This document shows, piece by piece, positions 60,281 to 64,000 of a stretch of 64,000 nt of DNA. Each line of letters starts with the position of its first letter. Position 1 is the first letter of the stretch. The position numbers were made by a program, and so were the translations under genes. The notes beneath the pieces are model-generated. The model was not told the DNA's origin. It did no database searches and saw only the letters and a program-made list of their open reading frames with translations. This DNA is from Owenweeksia hongkongensis DSM 17368 (GTDB taxonomy: Bacteria; Bacteroidota; Bacteroidia; Flavobacteriales; Schleiferiaceae): the NCBI GenBank assembly GCA_945865885.1, contig CAMBEZ010000002.1:1-64000 (forward strand). Direction: 5' to 3'.

Positions 60281-61533
60281 TATTTTTTAACGGCAACGGC
60301 CTCCGACTTGCCTTCCAAACGCTTCTTCACCAATGCGCCGTCTTGCAATTCGGTGGAAACCTGCTCGTACGGCCCTACCACCAACTCTTGCTTGGATTTC
60401 AAACCTCGGTTGATGTGAATGAATCGGTCGTCTTGGATGCCAACACCCACCGGATGCTCCACCGCTTTGCCGTCTTGGTACAAAAAGACCACCTCCTGCT
60501 GCTTTCCTGTGGCGGAGTCCTCCCGCGTGGTCACCGCCTGAATGGGAACTGCCGGAACCTGACGCGCAAAAGCCGTTTGAATATCCACCGTGGCCGTCAT
60601 GCCCGGACGAAGCGGTTGCGCATTGCCTGCTTTCACCAAATCCGCGTACGACGCTGCCAACACCGTCATGACCACTTCAAAATTGGTCACTTGGTCTACT
60701 CCCGAAACCGCGGAACGCTTGGCAGCACCGCCAATCTCCGTCACCAAGGCCTTGAACTCGCGCCCCATGTAAGCATCTACCTGCACCACGGCGGTATCGC
60801 CCAACTTCACCTTAACGATATCGTTCTCGTTGACGTCCACCACCACTTCCATGGCCTCCAACTGCGAAATCCGCATCAATTCAGTACCGGCCATTTGTGC
60901 CGTACCCACCACGCGTTCGCCCAATTCCACAGACAACCCCGTAACGGTGCCGTCAATAGGGGCGCGCAGGGTGGTACGCTTCAAGTTATCCTCCGCCTCC
61001 CGCAAACCGCTTTGGGCACTTTGCAATTGGAAACGAGCAGATTCCACCGTCAACTCAGATACTTCGTAGCCACGAACGGCTTGATCCCATTCTGAATCCG
61101 ACAGCACTCCTTGTTCGTGAAGCTTCTTGCTCCGCTCGTACGAGCGCTTGGCCTCCCGGAATCCGGCCTCAGACTGCGCCAATCCGGACTTAGCCACATT
61201 GACCGCAGCCGCGCCCCTACTCACCTGGCTTTGGTAAATGTCTGGATTGATGCGCAAAAGCAAATCTCCTTTGCGCACTTTTTGACCTTCTTTAACGTAC
61301 AACTCCCGGATCTCGCCCGATACCTCCGGGGAAATGGCCACGTCAAACGACGGCTGGATTTTCCCAGACGCATTGACGGTTTCCACCAAATTCTCCAGCG
61401 TTACCGCTCCAATTTCAACTTCTACGGCGGTATCGTTCTGGCCCCACCAACCCGCTTTTTTTCCGGCAATGCCCACAACCACCAAAACCACCAAGCCAAT
61501 CAAGGCCCAAACTTTCCACGTTAGCTTTTTCAT
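60280..61533 (-). CDS. Efflux periplasmic adaptor (HlyD/membrane-fusion protein)
   Basis: This 417-residue periplasmic adaptor has one N-terminal helix (about 8-26, VWALIGLVVLVVVGIAGKK). The order is barrel, lipoyl and long alpha-hairpin domains: GKIQPSFDVAISPEVSGEIRELYVKEGQKVRKGDLLLRI (in parts) opens the lipoyl half, a coiled coil follows at about 105-175, then the second lipoyl half TLRAPIDGTVTGLSVELGE. It would link a TolC-type channel to an ABC or RND pump, but no pump gene is in the window. The ATG overlaps the tolC stop by four bases, so both are translated together. The pump partner must be encoded elsewhere. Confidence 0.93.
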   Translation of the reverse strand: MKKLTWKVWALIGLVVLVVVGIAGKKAGWWGQNDTAVEVEIGAVTLENLVETVNASGKIQPSFDVAISPEVSGEIRELYVKEGQKVRKGDLLLRINPDIYQSQVSRGAAAVNVAKSGLAQSEAGFREAKRSYERSKKLHEQGVLSDSEWDQAVRGYEVSELTVESARFQLQSAQSGLREAEDNLKRTTLRAPIDGTVTGLSVELGERVVGTAQMAGTELMRISQLEAMEVVVDVNENDIVKVKLGDTAVVQVDAYMGREFKALVTEIGGAAKRSAVSGVDQVTNFEVVMTVLAASYADLVKAGNAQPLRPGMTATVDIQTAFARQVPAVPIQAVTTREDSATGKQQEVVFLYQDGKAVEHPVGVGIQDDRFIHINRGLKSKQELVVGPYEQVSTELQDGALVKKRLEGKSEAVAVKK

Positions 61534-63020
61534 TTTCCTAAGGAATCTAATTCATCCACCGGCAAACCGTTGACGTACAACTCCAACACTTTCCGCTTAA
61601 AAAACCAATCGTACTTGGCACGCAACACTTCGGAAACTGCCGCCAAATGGGTGTTCACGGCCGACGAATAATCGTAGGCACTCAACATTCCCTCTTCCCG
61701 GCGGGCAAAGGCATAATCTACATTTTCTTTACTTGATTGTGCGGCCGTTTCTGCCGCCTTGTACTGCGCCAAGGCCGCCTTGGCATCCAACTGCGCCCGT
61801 TCCAGGGTCTGTCGGTACTGCTGTTCGGACAAAGCAACATTCAACTCCGCACTGGCCCGAGCCAGCTCCGCACGCTGAACGGCATTGCGCACCTGCAGGG
61901 CGTTGAACAAAGGAACGTTTAGGCTCAAGCCCACAAACTGACGAACGTTGTCCGTGATTTGATTGCCAAAAGCCTTGGTGGCGGTTCCTGTAGGCACTGT
62001 AAAATCGCGGTAAACATTAATTTTTTGCCCAGGATCCAGCGGATTGACCCAGTACCCCACCACCGTGGGTAAGGTCTGTTGCCCAGTAACCACCAAGTCC
62101 AAATTGGAATACGTGGTAGACCACTGACCGTTAACGCTGAGGCGCGGCAAGTAGGAACCCTTAGCTGCCTTCACCGCATGAAAGGCACTCCGGACAGACA
62201 ATTGCGCCACTTGAATCGACGGCTGTCGTTCGTTGGAGGCTTCGTAGAGTACAGCAATAGGCGAAGAAAGCAATACGGCCGTTCCTTTCGTTTCGTTGCT
62301 GCCGGAAGGCACCACAAACTCGGCCGTAAGATCCACCGGTGCATTCATGGCCTGAAACAACGCCAACCGAGTCAGTTCCATCTGGTTCTGCGTGGTCACG
62401 GCCCGTTGCACATCCCGGGCGTTCTGTGCTTGAATCTGGTAAACGTCCGCCGGTGTTCCGCTGCCCACGGCGCGAATTTTTTGTGCCCGATCCACCAAAC
62501 GCACGGAGAGGCGTTCTTGCTCCTGCGCCACTTTGTGAGCTTCTTGCGCCAACAAAACCTGTAAATAGGCGAGCGAAACGTTCAACACTACCTCGTACTG
62601 TCCGGAAACGTAACGCAGCGCACTTGCGGCCGCATCTACCTGCGCTCTGCGGTAGTTGTGGTAGGTTTGAAAACCGTCGAATACATTGAGCGAAGCCACC
62701 AAACTCCCCGACGCACTGGACAAACCGGTTCGGCTGACGGTATTGGTTACGGGGTCCACCACCAAACCGCTGTTGGTGAAGTAACCCGAGCTGGCATTGA
62801 CGGAGGGCAAAAATGCGGCACCTGCCGCGGTGGCATCAAACCGAGCGCCCTGCTCGTTGAGCTGAGCTTGCTGCAGCGTCAGGCTATTTTTCAGCGCAGC
62901 ATTGATGCACTCTTCCAACGTCAGCAACTTGCTCCCGGCAGTCAACGCTGGAGCGTTTTGGCTCCAAAGGCAAGCAAAACTGCCCCAGGCAGTCAGCATC
63001 AGAAAAAGGGTACGTTTCAT
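61530..63020 (-). CDS. TolC family outer-membrane efflux channel
   Basis: This 496-residue outer-membrane factor has a signal peptide (KRTLFLMLTAWGSFACLWSQ), two structural repeats of long helices and strands (LTLEECINAALKNSLTLQQAQ near 35-55, LRYVSGQYEVVLNVSLAYLQVLLAQEAHKV in two parts) and a second repeat from about 260. With the adaptor it forms the exit duct of an efflux pump or type I secretion system. The ATG at 63020 is preceded by a TTATTTTG sequence, but this abuts the start codon and is unlikely to be the -7 box; GATTTTTG further up is a better candidate. Followed at once by the adaptor gene. Confidence 0.93.
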   Translation of the reverse strand: MKRTLFLMLTAWGSFACLWSQNAPALTAGSKLLTLEECINAALKNSLTLQQAQLNEQGARFDATAAGAAFLPSVNASSGYFTNSGLVVDPVTNTVSRTGLSSASGSLVASLNVFDGFQTYHNYRRAQVDAAASALRYVSGQYEVVLNVSLAYLQVLLAQEAHKVAQEQERLSVRLVDRAQKIRAVGSGTPADVYQIQAQNARDVQRAVTTQNQMELTRLALFQAMNAPVDLTAEFVVPSGSNETKGTAVLLSSPIAVLYEASNERQPSIQVAQLSVRSAFHAVKAAKGSYLPRLSVNGQWSTTYSNLDLVVTGQQTLPTVVGYWVNPLDPGQKINVYRDFTVPTGTATKAFGNQITDNVRQFVGLSLNVPLFNALQVRNAVQRAELARASAELNVALSEQQYRQTLERAQLDAKAALAQYKAAETAAQSSKENVDYAFARREEGMLSAYDYSSAVNTHLAAVSEVLRAKYDWFFKRKVLELYVNGLPVDELDSLGK

Positions 63021-63071
63021 CAAAATAACCGGATTTGTCGACGGAATGCCGGCAAAAATCGTGCTAAGTTT

Positions 63072-63317
63072 TTAAACCGCCCGCTTTTTTTTCGTGGACC
63101 GGTACCAAAAAAAGCCCACCGTGCCCATCATGATGTAGGGCATGGACATTAAATACACGATTCCGGCGTTCAAACCCTCTGCTTCCACGCCGCCCCCCTC
63201 GGCATTGGTTTCAACGGTTGCTTTGCACATAGCGCATTGGGCGTGTACCGCAACGGGCACCACCAACAACCCCAAAGCCAAAAGGGTCGCTCCAATCCAA
63301 GATCGAGTGTTTGTCAT
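63072..63317 (-). CDS. Small membrane protein with CxxC motif
   Basis: This 81-residue protein begins with a signal-like helix (SWIGATLLALGLLVVPVAVHAQ), continues with a CxxC pair in QCAMCKATVETNAEGG and ends with a second helix (AGIVYLMSMPYIMMGTVGFFWY) and a basic tail. I recall similar short proteins next to SCO and DUF420 genes in other Bacteroidota, where they lack an assigned function. The setting (SCO, DUF420) suggests copper or cytochrome-oxidase assembly. ATG at 63317 is preferred over the frame start at 63353, which overlaps DUF420. Very small, so the call rests on context. Confidence 0.78.
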   Translation of the reverse strand: MTNTRSWIGATLLALGLLVVPVAVHAQCAMCKATVETNAEGGGVEAEGLNAGIVYLMSMPYIMMGTVGFFWYRSTKKKRAV

Positions 63318-63318
63318 G

Positions 63319-63888
63319 TTAGGGTTGTGGATAATAGGGCGCCATAAATACATACACCAAAACCCCCGTTACGGCCACATACAACCAGATGGGGAAGGTC
63401 CAACGCACCAAGCGCTTGTGGGCTTGGACTTGGCCCGTCATGGCGCGGTAGATGCTCAGCATGGCAAGCGGAAGCACCGGAACCGAAAGTGCAATGTGGG
63501 TAATGAGGATGAAAAAATAGACGGGACGTACCCAGCCCTCACCGCCAAAAGGAGCGTTGGGATTGGACAGTCGGGCCAAAACATAACTGACCAAGAAGAG
63601 GGCGGACAAACCAAAGGCCGTTAAATTGGCCAACCGATGCCAAGCCACTTGCTTGGACTTGATCATGCCAAAACCAACCAAGAGCAACACCGCCGTGCAC
63701 CCGTTCAGGACGGCGTGAAAGAACGGCAAGGAGCGAAAATTGGTGTGGCCCCACTGAATCTTCCAGTCTTCCGGAAGCAAAAACAAGAGCGCTACTACCA
63801 CAGGAACCGCGATGGACAGGGAAACGATGGTGGGGATGGCCCAACGATCGGAGGAGGGCACGGGGCGCTGGGGAGCATTTTGCGGCAT
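63319..63888 (-). CDS. DUF420 domain-containing membrane protein
   Basis: This 189-residue protein has five or six predicted helices. SLPFFHAVLNGCTAVLLLVGF and KQVAWHRLANLTAFGLSALFLVSYVLAR (shown in parts) hold conserved His residues, and VYFFILITHIALSVPVLPLAM and HKRLVRWTFPIWLYVAVTGVLVY are typical of DUF420. DUF420 genes commonly sit with SCO1/SenC and cytochrome oxidase subunits and may help haem or copper insertion. It follows the SCO stop by 11 bases and is one base from the small CxxC gene. Confidence 0.9.
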   Translation of the reverse strand: MPQNAPQRPVPSSDRWAIPTIVSLSIAVPVVVALLFLLPEDWKIQWGHTNFRSLPFFHAVLNGCTAVLLLVGFGMIKSKQVAWHRLANLTAFGLSALFLVSYVLARLSNPNAPFGGEGWVRPVYFFILITHIALSVPVLPLAMLSIYRAMTGQVQAHKRLVRWTFPIWLYVAVTGVLVYVFMAPYYPQP

Positions 63889-63899
63889 GAGAAACGAAA

Positions 63900-64000
63900 T
63901 TAGCGACCCATTTTAACGGAACGATACTCTTTGGCCAAAACGCGCAAATCATCCACCAGTTCGTCGGCTTGGTGCGGGCTGGTCAAGTCGTAAACGCCCT
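63900..64000 (-). CDS. SCO1/SenC family protein, C-terminal fragment
   Basis: Only the last 32 codons are in the window, in the frame that reads GVYDLTSPHQADELVDDLR and ends AKEYRSVKMGR before TAA. This matches the C-terminus of SCO copper chaperones (G-x-Y-D, then a helix with paired Asp/Glu and Leu). SCO proteins supply copper to cytochrome c oxidase. The cysteine pair and histidine that bind copper lie outside the window, so the call depends on the tail and on the adjacent DUF420 gene. Partial at the 5-prime end. Confidence 0.72.
   Translation of the reverse strand, partial: GVYDLTSPHQADELVDDLRVLAKEYRSVKMGR

Noticed and set aside
61530-63020. Complete efflux pump at the tolC/adaptor locus
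   Set aside because: No ABC or RND pump gene is adjacent; tsaB follows directly, so only two of three components can be claimed.

Overview
The window comes from the chromosome of a member of the Bacteroidota, most like the Flavobacteriia (Cryomorphaceae/Schleiferiaceae-type) and rather GC-rich for that group. The evidence is a type IX secretion and gliding gene set (GldF-GldG, PorV, PorU, PorP/SprF, GldJ), a secreted protein with a type B gliding-motility C-terminal domain, mevalonate-pathway genes, Bacteroidota-type promoters (TAnnTTTG -7 boxes) and weak ribosome binding sites. It reads as core genome: 59 protein genes are densely packed, no gap exceeds 300 bases, and I found no tRNA, rRNA, CRISPR array, insertion sequence, prophage or integrase.

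Layout. 1-3.1 kb: an overlapping trio (DUF1015, YggS, exonuclease/GIY-YIG). 3.1-5.8 kb, minus: phoH, purC and an outer-membrane barrel, divergent from 5.8-12.4 kb, plus: SAM-hydroxide adenosyltransferase, ABM-domain protein, fused GldF-GldG, DUF4340, dnaN, a phosphatase. 12.5-14.1 kb: pruA, closed by a terminator. 14.2-16.0 kb, minus: a glycosyltransferase and rsmG, divergent from tgt, an LptF/LptG permease, an EamA transporter, accA, dnaB and an exported Bacteroidota family (to 23.0 kb). 23.0-30.3 kb, minus: one tight seven-gene unit running pdhA, pdhC, feoA, feoB, a 43-residue FeoB-associated gene, an SDR and a porin. 30.3-39.1 kb: the T9SS/gliding core, porU-porV on minus and porP/sprF-gldJ-murF on plus. 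39.1-42.4 kb, minus: alaS and a barrel protein. 42.5-47.6 kb: two convergent M23 peptidases, then MerR, LemA, two TPM proteins, a lipoprotein and a pterin synthase. 47.7-51.4 kb: fabD, mvaD, a mevalonate-kinase-like GHMP kinase and a UbiA prenyltransferase. 51.5-53.7 kb, minus: the T9SS type B protein. 53.8-59.6 kb: an M20 dipeptidase, a PiT-PhoU phosphate transporter (minus) and a DUF255 protein. 59.5-64 kb, minus: SCO (partial), DUF420, a small CxxC membrane protein, TolC, a membrane-fusion protein and tsaB.

How the genes work together. Envelope biogenesis and secretion dominate: the T9SS translocon parts, LptF/LptG, MurF, two LytM-type peptidases, TolC/adaptor and several barrels. Lipid and isoprenoid supply (accA, fabD, mvaD, kinase, UbiA), replication (dnaN, dnaB) and tRNA modification or charging (tgt, tsaB, alaS) make up most of the rest. 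The most notable points are exact TAnnTTTG boxes upstream of nine genes (three of them four bases before the start codon, which suggests leaderless mRNAs), two divergent pairs with interlocked promoters, a Tgt lacking the usual zinc-binding cysteines, the joined pdh-feo unit, and two very small cysteine-motif membrane proteins. I did not find a clear new defence or biosynthetic system.
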